Origin: DCFW01 sp963790715
GTDB lineage: Bacteria; Bacteroidota; Bacteroidia; Bacteroidales; Bacteroidaceae
DNA length: 64,000 nucleotides
Direction: 5' to 3'
Assembly (NCBI GenBank): GCA_963790715.1
Contig: CAWBPN010000009.1
Location: 62,001 to 126,000 of the forward strand
Under the pieces are notes generated by a model. The model was not told where the DNA came from. It worked only from the letters and a program-made list of their open reading frames with translations, and searched no databases. Made by a program: the position numbers and the translations under genes. Positions 54,405 through 62,947 of the stretch are shown here, in pieces (the first letter of the stretch is position 1; the number at the start of each line of letters is the position of its first letter).

Positions 54405-55592
54405 ATGGCAGGTAAAAGAGATTTTTATGAAGTGCTTGGCGTTCAAAAAAGCGCAAGTGCCGATGAGATAAAGCAAGCTTATCGTAAGTTGGCTATTAAA
54501 TACCATCCCGACCGCAATCCGGGTAACAAGGAAGCGGAAGAGAAATTTAAAGAAGCGGCTGAAGCTTATGATGTGCTGCATGATCCTGATAAACGTGCTC
54601 GTTACGATCAGTTCGGTGAAGCCGGTTTAGGAGGTGCCGGAGGCGGTGATCCGTTCGGTGGTTTTAGTGGCGGACAAGGCATGTCAATGGATGACATCTT
54701 CAGCATGTTCGGCGATATATTCGGCGGACATGGGGGAGGCTTCAGCGGTTTCGGCGATTTTGGTGGCTTTGGCGGCGGAGGCGGTTCTCAGACGCGCCGT
54801 TATCGCGGCTCCGATTTGCGCGTACATGTCAAGTTGACATTAAAGGAAATCGCCACAGGGGTAGAAAAGAGTTTCAAGATAAAGAAATACATACCGTGCG
54901 AACATTGTAACAGTACCGGTGCCGAAGGCGGAAGCGGCGGTATGAGTACATGCCCTACTTGCCACGGAAGAGGTTCTGTCATACAAAACCAACGTACCAT
55001 TTTAGGTACTATGCAGACGCAGACCGTTTGTCCTACCTGCGGCGGAGAAGGCAGAATCATTAAGAATAAATGCCATTATTGTTCAGGTGAAGGTGTCGTT
55101 TATGGTGAAGAAGTCATTAATGTAAAGATACCTGCCGGTGTGGCTGAAGGTATGCAACTGAGCATGAGCGGCAAAGGAAATGCCGCCAAACATAACGGCG
55201 TTCCAGGTGACTTGCTTATCAGCGTAAGCGAAGAATCCGATCCTAATTTGACGCGTGACGGAGACGATTTGGTTTACAATTTACTGTTGCCTTTCCCTAC
55301 TGCCGTTTTGGGCGATGCTGTGGAAATACCTACGATAGACGGTAAGGTTAAGGTCAAGATTGATGCCGGCACGCAACCCGGTAAGATATTGCGATTGAGA
55401 GGCAAGGGATTGCCGCGTCTCAACAGTTACGGCACAGGAGATTTGCTGGTTAACGTCAGCATTTATGTACCCGAAAACTTAACTCGTGACGAACGCTCCG
55501 AGGTTGAGAAAATGCAGAGTTCATCAAGTTTTCAACCAAACCAGAACGTAAAAGACCGCGTGTTCAGCAAATTTAAGAAGATGTTTGATTGA
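54405..55592 (+). CDS. dnaJ: Molecular chaperone DnaJ
   Basis: 395 residues. J domain with IKYHPDRNPGNKEAE (HPD), Gly/Phe-rich segment (about 75-130), zinc-finger region with four CxxCxGxG modules (CEHCNSTG, CPTCHGRG, CPTCGGEG, CHYCSGEG) and C-terminal substrate domains (GVPGDLLISVSE; LRLRGKGLPRL). Full type I DnaJ. Co-transcribed with grpE. Confidence 0.97.
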   Translation: MAGKRDFYEVLGVQKSASADEIKQAYRKLAIKYHPDRNPGNKEAEEKFKEAAEAYDVLHDPDKRARYDQFGEAGLGGAGGGDPFGGFSGGQGMSMDDIFSMFGDIFGGHGGGFSGFGDFGGFGGGGGSQTRRYRGSDLRVHVKLTLKEIATGVEKSFKIKKYIPCEHCNSTGAEGGSGGMSTCPTCHGRGSVIQNQRTILGTMQTQTVCPTCGGEGRIIKNKCHYCSGEGVVYGEEVINVKIPAGVAEGMQLSMSGKGNAAKHNGVPGDLLISVSEESDPNLTRDGDDLVYNLLLPFPTAVLGDAVEIPTIDGKVKVKIDAGTQPGKILRLRGKGLPRLNSYGTGDLLVNVSIYVPENLTRDERSEVEKMQSSSSFQPNQNVKDRVFSKFKKMFD

Positions 55593-55622
55593 CAATTTTT
55601 TTCTCAAAAAAAATGTCAAAAG

Positions 55623-55653
55623 TTTGCATAATAGCTGAAAGTTCGTACCTTTG
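55623..55653 (+). promoter_or_regulatory. Promoter of tRNA-Thr
   Basis: TTTG 55623-55626, exactly 19 bases, TACCTTTG 55646-55653; perfect consensus, ending 21 bases before the tRNA. Confidence 0.85.
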
Positions 55654-55674
55654 CACGCCGAAAAGCAAAAATAA

Positions 55675-55747
<73 letters not shown>

Positions 55748-55768
55748 CAAAATTATTTATAACAAATC

Positions 55769-56812
55769 ATGTCGATTAAAGAGATTGACTTTAATAGTAA
55801 GACAGCTAAGATAATGAAGTCTGTAGCTGCTTTTTTTGTTCTGGTGATAGTCGTTTTGTGGTATATATTTTTTTCCGCCACATTCCATACGTCAAAAAAG
55901 GTTTATGTGTATATTGACGATGACGACACGCCCGATTCGGTAATTGCCAAAGTTCGTAAGAAAGGTGACCCTTCAAGCATAGCATCGTTCATGTGGCTGA
56001 TTAAGACTTTCGGCTACAAGGTACACGCCGGACGTTATGCCATTGCTCCGGGAAGCGGAACACTCCTGCTTTACCACCGCTTGGCTACTGGACATCAAAC
56101 TCCATTGGAATTTTCATTAAACAACATACGTACAAAGAAGGATTTGGCCGAATCCATTTCGCGCCAATTGATGATGAAGGAGCACGTTATCGAGAGCGAT
56201 CTCAACGACCCTGCCTTTTGTGCGAAATACGGTTTCACTCCTGAAACAATTATTTGCATGTTCATCCCTAATACGTATCAGTTTTATTGGAACATCAAAC
56301 CTAAAACATTTTTCAAGCGAATGAAGGATGAGAGTGATAAGTTTTGGACGGACGACAGTCGTTTGGAGAAAGCAAAAGAGATAGGTTATACGCCGGAACA
56401 AGTTATGACTATAGCTTCAATCGTTGAGGAAGAAACAAACAGCAGCGATGAAAAGTCGATGATAGCAGGCGTATATATCAACCGTTTGCACAAGGGCATG
56501 AAGTTGCAATCCGACCCAACTATCCGTTTTGCCTTGCAAGACTTCACAATTCGGCGTGTCGGTGGACAGCAATTACACGTCAATTCACCGTATAACACAT
56601 ACATGAATCAAGGTTTGCCACCTGGCCCTATACGCATACCGAGCATAGAAGGAATAGATGACGTATTGCATTATGTGCACCACGATTATGTATATATGTG
56701 TGCTAAAGAGGATTTCAGCGGTACTCATAACTTCGCAGCCACTTGGCAGGAACATGAAGTAAATGCCAAAAAGTATCAACAAGCATTGAATGCCCGTAAT
56801 ATTAAATTGTAA
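55769..56812 (+). CDS. mltG: Endolytic peptidoglycan transglycosylase MltG
   Basis: 347 residues. One N-terminal membrane span (FFVLVIVVLWYIFFSATF, about 22-39), a LysM-like lead-in, then the YceG domain: VMTIASIVEEETNSSDEKSM with the catalytic Glu, INRLHKGMKLQSDPTIRFAL, YMNQGLPPGPIRIPS and the end FSGTHNFAATWQEHEVN. It cuts nascent glycan strands and sets their length at the inner membrane. Confidence 0.95.
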   Translation: MSIKEIDFNSKTAKIMKSVAAFFVLVIVVLWYIFFSATFHTSKKVYVYIDDDDTPDSVIAKVRKKGDPSSIASFMWLIKTFGYKVHAGRYAIAPGSGTLLLYHRLATGHQTPLEFSLNNIRTKKDLAESISRQLMMKEHVIESDLNDPAFCAKYGFTPETIICMFIPNTYQFYWNIKPKTFFKRMKDESDKFWTDDSRLEKAKEIGYTPEQVMTIASIVEEETNSSDEKSMIAGVYINRLHKGMKLQSDPTIRFALQDFTIRRVGGQQLHVNSPYNTYMNQGLPPGPIRIPSIEGIDDVLHYVHHDYVYMCAKEDFSGTHNFAATWQEHEVNAKKYQQALNARNIKL

Positions 56813-57115
56813 AATCTGGATGTGAATTAGAAATGTTTATACCAAAAATAAAAGGCCGGTACTGCACTTGGAGAATATCATCGTGAACCAACGATGTCAA
56901 AAGCAGAAGTTATGGTAACTGCTGAATAAGTATTAAATAATTGACAATCAATAAAATACGTCCTATAATAGTAAAAGCCATAACATAAAGACACCTCATA
57001 TTGTCGCTTAATTTTGTTATGTATTAACAAATCAAAAAAATAGCACGTCTTTTGTGTGATATAATAAAAATTATTAAATTTTGCTGAGATAAATCAAAGT
57101 GATATTATTTCCATG

Positions 57116-57342
57116 TATATTTGCACAATAAAGAAATAAGGAAGTATAATTAGGTCTTTCGTAGCAATGTATTTTGTTTTGCTCATCTTCTGCAAAACAT
57201 CTCATCGTAAAAAATGAAATCAAATTGACTTTTTTGTTGGCTTGCAGAAGGTGAAAATAATATTGCCGTTTCGCTTTGGGTTATAAAAAGCGTGAGGCGT
57301 GTAGTTTTTCTTAAGTAAATAAATAAATAAAAAATAATATAC
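57116..57342 (+). promoter_or_regulatory. -7 box and long structured leader of the cold-shock operon
   Basis: TATATTTG at 57116-57123 predicts a start near 57130, giving a leader of about 213 bases before the ATG at 57343. Within it CATCTTCTGCAA (57184-57195) can pair with TTGCAGAAGGTG (57242-57253), a 12-pair stem closing a 46-base loop. Long leaders that refold are common on cold-shock mRNAs; regulation here is inferred. The stretch 56813-57115 holds no gene that I can support. Confidence 0.45.
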
Positions 57343-57801
57343 ATGATTAAATCTGTTTCATTTAATAAAAGAGAAATAGAAAAGAAGAAGCAAAGTAAAA
57401 AACTTGAAAAGCAAAATCGCAAGGAAGAGCGTAAAGCAAACAAATCAAAAGGATCATTGGAAAGTATGATAGCTTATGTTGATGAAAACGGCAATCTTAC
57501 TGATAAACCACCTGATCCGGCAAGTAGGCAAGAAATAGATGCCGAAAGTATAAAGGTGTCTACACCTAAACAAAAGGAAGACGAAAACAGTCGGTCGTCA
57601 AGTGGTGAAGTTGATTATTTTAACGAAAGAAAGGGATTTGGTTTTATAAAAGATTCCAAAAATGGAGAGAGCCATTTCTTTCATATAAGCAACGCCGTGG
57701 ACGATATTAAAGAAGGAGATAAGGTTAATTTTGAATTAAGACGAGGTAATACCGGCATGGATGCCATAAAGATTACGTTAGTAAAACAAAATGACCAATA
57801 A
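57343..57801 (+). CDS. Cold-shock-domain protein with Lys-rich N-terminal extension
   Basis: 152 residues. Residues 1-85 are charged and disordered (KREIEKKKQSKKLEKQNRKE). The C-terminal 65 residues form a cold-shock domain with both RNA-binding motifs: ERKGFGFIKD (RNP1-like) and SHFFHISN (RNP2-like), ending MDAIKITLV. A nucleic-acid chaperone, probably ribosome- or RNA-associated. The next gene, 16 bases on, is an RRM protein; the two form one RNA-binding operon behind a long leader. Confidence 0.9.
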   Translation: MIKSVSFNKREIEKKKQSKKLEKQNRKEERKANKSKGSLESMIAYVDENGNLTDKPPDPASRQEIDAESIKVSTPKQKEDENSRSSSGEVDYFNERKGFGFIKDSKNGESHFFHISNAVDDIKEGDKVNFELRRGNTGMDAIKITLVKQNDQ

Positions 57802-57817
57802 TTAATAAAAAAATGAT

Positions 57818-58126
57818 ATGAACATTTATGTATCACAATTAAGCTATTCAACAACAGGTGAAAGCTTACAAGGTTTATTTGAAAAGTATGGAGAAGTTTC
57901 TTCAGCCAAGATTATTAATGACAGAATGACAGGAAGTTCTCGCGGTTTCGGCTTTGTTGAAATGGCGAATGACGAAGAAGGTCAAAAGGCCATAGATGAA
58001 TTGAACGAAACTGATTTTGAAGGCAAAACAATTAATGTTTGCGTAGCACATCCGAAAAAAGAAAGAAGTGATGAAGGATTCAACCGTAACCGCGGTGGCG
58101 GTGGTGGATATGGTAGAAGATATTAA
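57818..58126 (+). CDS. RRM-type RNA-binding protein
   Basis: 102 residues. One RNA-recognition motif: NIYVSQLSY (RNP2) and SRGFGFVEM (RNP1), followed by a short Gly/Arg tail (GGGGGYGRRY). Bacteroidetes use such small RRM proteins in place of Hfq-like chaperones. Probably co-transcribed with the cold-shock-domain gene; terminator at 58215-58270. Confidence 0.93.
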   Translation: MNIYVSQLSYSTTGESLQGLFEKYGEVSSAKIINDRMTGSSRGFGFVEMANDEEGQKAIDELNETDFEGKTINVCVAHPKKERSDEGFNRNRGGGGGYGRRY

Positions 58127-58214
58127 TTTTGAAAGTAGATAGGTTCTTTTTCAAATGATAATCAAATAAGAAAAAGTTCCGAAAAGATATTATTTAAAAT
58201 TATAGCATTTTTCT

Positions 58215-58270
58215 TGAAAGAAGCAATTATAAGTCAAATTAAAGTGGCTTTAATTGCTTCTTTCATTATT
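58215..58270 (+). terminator. Terminator of the cold-shock/RRM operon
   Basis: Perfect 15-pair stem TGAAAGAAGCAATTA (58215-58229) with 58251-58265, 21-base loop; T-rich after the stem. Confidence 0.65.
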
Positions 58271-58421
58271 TATATAAGTAAAAGGCGGTTGATAAAAGGA
58301 AAAATACTCAAAAAGTTACATCACAAGTGAAGTATGTTAGCAACGTTATTCGGTATATAATAATATTGGTTTTACTTCTTGTCGGCAGCTACCTTGTAAT
58401 AAAACACAGAACTAAAATTTG

Positions 58422-58691
58422 TACTTTTGCAAAGAAAATACAATCATCAATCAACAACTAAAGATTTGGTTATGCTTTAGTAAAAAGCTGAAGTCCAGTG
58501 TAATAGCATAGCTTTTGTTGCGTTTATGGCACCTCTTGGCCAGTTCTCTTGCCTTATTAGTTAAATAATATTAGTAAACATAAGATTGTTGCTTACTTAT
58601 TTGTAAGCGACAAATAATATACGTACATTTAGAATGTTCACAGCAAGTAATAACAAAAGTGGGGGTAACACATTAAATTCTGCATAAAATT
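58422..58691 (+). promoter_or_regulatory. -7 box and long leader of the 97-residue unknown gene
   Basis: TACTTTTG at 58422-58429 predicts a start near 58436 and a leader of about 255 bases without an ORF. It can form at least one hairpin (GTTGCTTAC with GTAAGCGAC around 58588-58612). I see no known riboswitch. Confidence 0.35.
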
Positions 58692-58985
58692 ATGAAAGCA
58701 ATTAATGTAACAAATGGTGCTCTAACCAAGTTTCGTAAATTCTACGGTAACGTAAAGTTTAACAAAGAAAGATCGGCAGAAGCTTTTGAGCTTCTGAAAG
58801 ATGAAATTGGTGAAGAGATGAAAAACTCTGCTAAATTTTGGACCGCAGAGTTTGAGCATAGCGGCAAAAAATACGCTATTGCAGCAGATGGCAGTTTAAC
58901 TTCGGATGGTTATTATGTTGTCGCCGAAATAGAAATACAAAAAGACATTACCGTACGTATAAACAGGCGAAGCATGAGAGCCTGA
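58692..58985 (+). CDS. Small hypothetical protein (97 residues)
   Basis: I do not recognise this family. It begins MKAINVTNGALTKFRKFYGN and has a two-part alpha/beta appearance with charged helices (SAEAFELLKDEIGEEMKN) and strands (KYAIAADGSLTSDGYYVVAE). No signal peptide. It follows a long leader with its own -7 box, and precedes another small unknown gene after 56 bases. Confidence 0.45.
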   Translation: MKAINVTNGALTKFRKFYGNVKFNKERSAEAFELLKDEIGEEMKNSAKFWTAEFEHSGKKYAIAADGSLTSDGYYVVAEIEIQKDITVRINRRSMRA

Positions 58986-59041
58986 TAAATAAAACAGCTC
59001 TTCATTACGACGGCTCCTTTATTTCTTACGGATTCATCGCT

Positions 59042-59275
59042 ATGACATTTGAAAAAGATAAAAATAATACAGCGAAATTTTACGAAAGCAACATTGTAAA
59101 CGAAAATAGCCGGGCTAAATATCTAGGTTTTAAAATTTGGAGCAATGGAGGAACACTTGCAAAATGCAAAATATCAGAAGTCATTGAACAGGCTGAATAT
59201 TGCTTACAAAAAGAAGTATTACCTTTGATACAAAAGAGATACCCGAATATCAATTTTAAATTGATAGGTTTTTAA
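59042..59275 (+). CDS. Small hypothetical protein (77 residues)
   Basis: Unknown family; no signal peptide. It reads MTFEKDKNNTAKFYESNIVN, then a helix with regular Leu spacing (ISEVIEQAEYCLQKEVLPLI). It follows the 97-residue gene on the same strand and could share its transcript. A real gene is likely from codon use and its position, but it is not certain. Confidence 0.4.
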   Translation: MTFEKDKNNTAKFYESNIVNENSRAKYLGFKIWSNGGTLAKCKISEVIEQAEYCLQKEVLPLIQKRYPNINFKLIGF

Positions 59276-59587
59276 AATGGATAAGTGACAAGCATATTTT
59301 ATGTGATGTATGAGAGTCTAAAAAACTTTGTACATCAGCACATAATCGTAGCCCTTTAAAAGATGACGATAAATGATTATATGATTTTTACAACGCACAA
59401 AAAGCATATTATATAAATGATAAACTTTAAGATGAGCGGTACAAAATGTTAATGCCTTATGTTCTGGGTTGTCAAATAGATATAGTAGAATCTATTCAGC
59501 ACTGAATAAGTTAATTTTGTTTAATCTAAACACCTTACGACTATAAATTCCCCTCTTATGATCATTTATTGTAAATGCTATTCAGGT

Positions 59588-60121
59588 TTCAAAACGCCTA
59601 TTAGTATTAGTTTAACTGACTGAACGGCTGAATACCTGCAACTATTCAGCCGGATGAAGCTAAATGATTATAATTAGAATATATATGTATTACGTTAGCA
59701 AGTATTCAGGAAAAAACTGCAATATTTCAGCACTGTTCTACACAAAAACGATCTCTATTCCAGTACAATTGTCAAAGCATTCCACTGAGTTTACCGTAAC
59801 TATTAACCAAGTTTACCGTGAAAGTTCAGCAAGTTTTCTGTTTATTACAGCTGTGAAAAGATGATTTTACAGCTGTAATAAGATGTTTTCACAGCTGTAA
59901 AATCATCTTTTCACAGCTGTAATAAATACAACATGTGCCGGTAAAACACGGCAAACACGCTTATAAATAAAGGTATTCACAGTGTATAACTCGGAACTTT
60001 TCAGTGTAAAAAATGGGATATCGGACGATACATATCAAAACGCTGAACACATCAATCCTTCAGGTTGTCAGCCGGAAACGCCTATGAATAAAGCTATTCT
60101 GAAACATGAATAGAGTGTTCA
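59588..60121 (+). repeat. Dispersed non-coding repeat, copy 3 (86-bp palindromic core at 59841-59926)
   Basis: This copy has the cleanest core: four ACAGCTGT palindromes exactly 22 bases apart, and 35-base arms (59843-59877 region and its mirror) that are perfect reverse complements around a 14-base centre. Outer TTTACCGT units and the tgtcagccggaaa tail are shared with copy 2. ORFs crossing it are composition artefacts. Confidence 0.88.
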
Positions 60122-60160
60122 AATTTATGAAATAAGAGAGTAAATAAGGTAGCTGTAAAT

Positions 60161-60508
60161 ATGTCTGAGATAGTAAAAGACGTTATTGATTATATGAATT
60201 CAAAAGATGAAGAAAGCAAGTCCTATACAAATAAACAAAATCAAGTAGTTTGAAGGCTTTTAATCTCGATACTAATGCATTAGATAAAAGTAATCTATTA
60301 AAAGAAGTCAGGGTGAATGTAAATGACAAAACAATACCTGATGAATTTGTGAAGTGGGTACATGCAGGAGGTAAGGTATTACCGGGACTTTATTGTATTG
60401 GTACTTTACCTAATAGGTATGACAAAACGTATCAATACTCTTAAAAACGAGCGTGATAAGTATGAGAGTAACACAGAAGCTTTGTTAGTTCAAACAAAGC
60501 AAAATTAA
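60161..60508 (+). pseudogene. Decayed gene of phage-like appearance
   Basis: Three short pieces in different frames lie in a row: 60161-60253 (MSEIVKDVIDYMNSKDEESK), 60250-60444 (TTG start; LLKEVRVNVNDKTIPDEFVK) and 60419-60508 (MTKRINTLKNERDKYESNTE). None is long enough to be convincing and they overlap as a frameshifted reading of one gene would. The last piece resembles the coiled C-terminus of Gp157-like phage proteins, but the match is weak. Not assigned. Confidence 0.3.
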
Positions 60509-60604
60509 AAGCAAAACTAATCAAAGTGCAACTATAATATCTCTTCGTTGAATAGCGGTAATTTATTTTATCGCTATTTTTTATTCTATTTTTTAGAATA
60601 AATT

Positions 60605-60635
60605 TTTGAAATACAAAATTATAATATTATCTTTG
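60605..60635 (+). promoter_or_regulatory. Promoter of higBA
   Basis: TTTG 60605-60608, exactly 19 bases, TATCTTTG 60628-60635; perfect consensus, ending 17 bases before ATG 60653. Confidence 0.8.
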
Positions 60636-60652
60636 CAAATAAATAAGTGAGT

Positions 60653-60946
60653 ATGAGAATAATAACATTTGCAGCCATAAGAGAATATGTAAAAAAACAT
60701 GCTGATGCCGATGTACCGTTAAGAGACTGGTATAAGAAGACTAAAAAAGCGGATTGGTCGTGTTTGGCAGATATAAAGAAAACCTTTAACAGCGTTGATT
60801 ATGTTGGAAACGACAGATACGTGTTTAATATAAAAGGCAATGATTATAGGTTGGTCGCAATTGTTTTATTTAAGGTTAAAAAGGTTTATATCCGTTTTAT
60901 AGGTACTCATAAAGAATATGATAGAAAAGATTGTTCAAATGTTTAA
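60653..60946 (+). CDS. higB: HigB-family toxin (mRNA interferase)
   Basis: 97 residues from ATG 60653 (an in-frame GTG at 60647 is less likely). The HigB_toxin/RelE-like family sequence is clear: MRIITFAAIREYVKKHADAD, LRDWYKKTKKADWSCLADIK, FNSVDYVGNDRYVFNIKGND and KVYIRFIGTHKEYDR. It cleaves mRNA on the ribosome in this family. The antitoxin gene follows after 11 bases, the toxin-first order typical of HigBA. Confidence 0.93.
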   Translation: MRIITFAAIREYVKKHADADVPLRDWYKKTKKADWSCLADIKKTFNSVDYVGNDRYVFNIKGNDYRLVAIVLFKVKKVYIRFIGTHKEYDRKDCSNV

Positions 60947-60957
60947 AGAATAAGATT

Positions 60958-61323
60958 ATGGCAAAGATTAAAACCGAAAAACAGTACAAAGCGGCTTGTC
61001 AAAGAGTTGAAGAGTTGCTGAAGGTCGTTGGGAATGATACTCCTGCCGATAATAAAAATATGCTTGAATTGGATTTAATTTCCGATTTAGTTGCTGATTA
61101 TGAAGAAGAAAACCTTCCTGTAGAAGATCCTTCTTTGAGTGATACTATTAAGCTTCGTATGTACGAGATGAATCTTACTCAGGCAAAACTATCAAAACTT
61201 TTGAATGTTAGCCCTTCACGTGTAAGTGAATACCTGTCAGGTAAATGTGAGCCTACTTTAAAGGTAGCCCGCGAAATAAGCCGTAAGTTAAATATTGATG
61301 CCGATATAGTATTGGGTGTTTAA
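60958..61323 (+). CDS. higA: HigA-family antitoxin (XRE helix-turn-helix)
   Basis: 121 residues from ATG 60958 (MAKIKTEKQYKAACQRVEEL); a start at 60931 would overlap higB. The helix-turn-helix is LTQAKLSKLLNVSPSRVSEY followed by LSGKCEPTLKVAREISRKLN. It neutralises HigB and probably represses the promoter at 60605-60635. Confidence 0.93.
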   Translation: MAKIKTEKQYKAACQRVEELLKVVGNDTPADNKNMLELDLISDLVADYEEENLPVEDPSLSDTIKLRMYEMNLTQAKLSKLLNVSPSRVSEYLSGKCEPTLKVAREISRKLNIDADIVLGV

Positions 61324-61402
61324 ATATAACGGATATATCAAAAAGGCTTTGGAGAATCAAATTAAGTTAGCACATTAAAGTTTAATCTAAAATATTAATA
61401 TT

Positions 61403-62065
61403 ATGAGATGTCCACATTGTCAAGTAGAAATTAATGAGAATTTTGCAGAACTATATATTGGTATATCAGGAAGTAATCAGTATTGTAGTTTATTTTATAT
61501 GAAATGTCCTAATCCTGAGTGCGGAAAAGTAATTGTAATGATAGGATTTTCAGAGCATATTGATAGGATAAACAGTGGAGAACATTTGCTAGAGGCTAAA
61601 ATTAAACTGATTTATCCAATAGGTAGTAATAGATCTCCTGCACCAATAGAGGTAGATAAAACTTTTGCCGAAGATTATAATGAAGCGTGTTTGGTATTAC
61701 CTTATAGTCCAAAAGCGAGTGCGGCATTAAGTCGAAGATGTTTACAGAATATTATTAGAATTAAAGAAGAAATTAAAGAAAAGAATTTAATGCTGGAAAT
61801 TGATAAATTGATTTCTTTAAATAAAGTCCCTTCTTATATTGGTAATAATTTACAAACAATTAGAGGATTTGGGAACATAGTTGCTCACGGAATGGAAGAT
61901 CAGAATTCAGGTGAAATTTTAGATGTAGAGCCTAATGAAGCAGAGTTCTTATTAGACGTTTTAGAACTTATGTTTGATTTCTATTTTGTTCAACCAGCGA
62001 AAGCTGAGAAAATTAAAGCTTCTTTAAATGAAAAGTTAAGTAGTGCAGGAAAACCTACAGTATAA
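61403..62065 (+). CDS. DUF4145-domain protein
   Basis: 220 residues. An N-terminal zinc-ribbon-like part has two Cys pairs (MRCPHCQVEI and KCPNPECGKVIV). The DUF4145 helical region follows (AEDYNEACLVLPYSPKASAA, LSRRCLQNIIRIKEEI) and ends with an alpha segment around RGFGNIVAHGMEDQNSGEIL. The family is uncharacterised, often near restriction and other defence genes. It follows HigBA after 79 bases and precedes mobile-element debris. Confidence 0.75.
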   Translation: MRCPHCQVEINENFAELYIGISGSNQYCSLFYMKCPNPECGKVIVMIGFSEHIDRINSGEHLLEAKIKLIYPIGSNRSPAPIEVDKTFAEDYNEACLVLPYSPKASAALSRRCLQNIIRIKEEIKEKNLMLEIDKLISLNKVPSYIGNNLQTIRGFGNIVAHGMEDQNSGEILDVEPNEAEFLLDVLELMFDFYFVQPAKAEKIKASLNEKLSSAGKPTV

Positions 62066-62080
62066 GAAGCTGTTTTGAAA

Positions 62081-62202
62081 TTATTGTATAAGTTTTTTAA
62101 GCATAATTTGGCAGAAAGTAATTTGTAGCATAGCTTCAGCCGAATCAGTCTTATATTCGTAATCAGTAGTCATTCTTCTGTAGTTCTCGATCCATGAAAA
62201 AG
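62081..62202 (-). pseudogene. C-terminal fragment of an IS5-type DDE transposase, cut by IS66
   Basis: The minus strand reads WIENYRRMTTDYEYKTDSAE, AMLQITFCQIMLKKLIQ and stop at 62081-62083. This is the typical end of an IS5-group transposase. The reading stops at 62202, one base before the IS66 left end, so IS66 insertion or an older deletion removed the rest. Confidence 0.65.
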
Positions 62203-62271
62203 GTAAGCCCCCGATAAAGTACATATTGTGATGTTATCGAAGTTAAGATATCTTTGTCATCAAAAAAGAAG

Positions 62272-62652
62272 ATGAAGAATCAACGTCCAATGCAAAAAGA
62301 AGAATTTACAGAAATTATATCCCGTCAAGTATCAAGCGGTTTAAGCATAAAGGAATTCTGTATGAATGAGAGTTATACGTCATCTAATTTTTATTATTGG
62401 AAATCGAAATTTGGTTTTGCACGTCCATGCAACAAATACCCAAAAGGTTCAAATGGTTTTGCGCCGATAGATTTATTGAGTAAAGACGAGCGGTATAATC
62501 CCCCCAAAGAAACAGAAACAGATATTACCGAGTCGGAGATATGCATAGAATATCCTACAGGAGTGAAGATACATTTCAAAGGCATGTCGGAAACAGGAAT
62601 AGCATTAAATATAATATCAAAAATCAGTTCGTCCCATGTTTTGCCTGAATGA
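62272..62652 (+). CDS. IS66 accessory protein TnpA
   Basis: 126 residues from ATG 62272; a TTG at 62254 in frame lies inside a -7 box (TATCTTTG, 62249-62256). Features of IS66 Orf1: a helix-turn-helix-like start (QKEEFTEIISRQVSSGLSIK, EFCMNESYTSSNFYYWKSKF) and the tail IEYPTGVKIHFKGMSETGIA. It overlaps tnpB by 17 bases. Confidence 0.85.
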   Translation: MKNQRPMQKEEFTEIISRQVSSGLSIKEFCMNESYTSSNFYYWKSKFGFARPCNKYPKGSNGFAPIDLLSKDERYNPPKETETDITESEICIEYPTGVKIHFKGMSETGIALNIISKISSSHVLPE

Positions 62653-62938
62653 TACGATGCGTTATTTTTTGTGTCCTGGTAAGACAGACATGCGTAAAGG
62701 AATGAATATGCTGAGCGGAGTGGTACATGACAAAATGGGCAAAGACGTACGCAAGGGTGACGTATTCATATTTGTGAATCGAACAAGAACGACGATGAAG
62801 CTTCTCCATGCCGAAGACGGAGGCCTGGTAATGTATGTAAAACGGTTGGAACAAGGAACATTCAGGATGCCTCAATATTATGAATCAAGCAGATCGTACC
62901 CAATGGAATGGTGTGATTTGGTAATAATGGAATTTTAG
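62636..62938 (+). CDS. IS66 accessory protein TnpB
   Basis: 100 residues. The IS66 Orf2 signature is clear: MRYFLCPGKTDMRKGMNMLS, then GDVFIFVNRTRTTMKLLHAE and GGLVMYVKRLEQGTFRMPQ. Length is slightly short of the usual 110-120. Needed with TnpA and TnpC for transposition of this family. Confidence 0.93.
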   Translation: MFCLNDTMRYFLCPGKTDMRKGMNMLSGVVHDKMGKDVRKGDVFIFVNRTRTTMKLLHAEDGGLVMYVKRLEQGTFRMPQYYESSRSYPMEWCDLVIMEF

Positions 62939-62947
62939 AAAAGAAAG

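Noticed and set aside
56852..56929. Short open stretch reading AGTALGEYHREPTMSKAE and VMVTAE before a stop
   Set aside because: Looks like the end of some protein, but it is only about 24 codons with a stop just upstream and no recognisable family. Too little to call a pseudogene.
59664..59864. 66-codon plus-strand ORF inside repeat copy 3
   Set aside because: The frame is not kept open in copies 1 and 2, and it runs into the palindromic core; a chance ORF.
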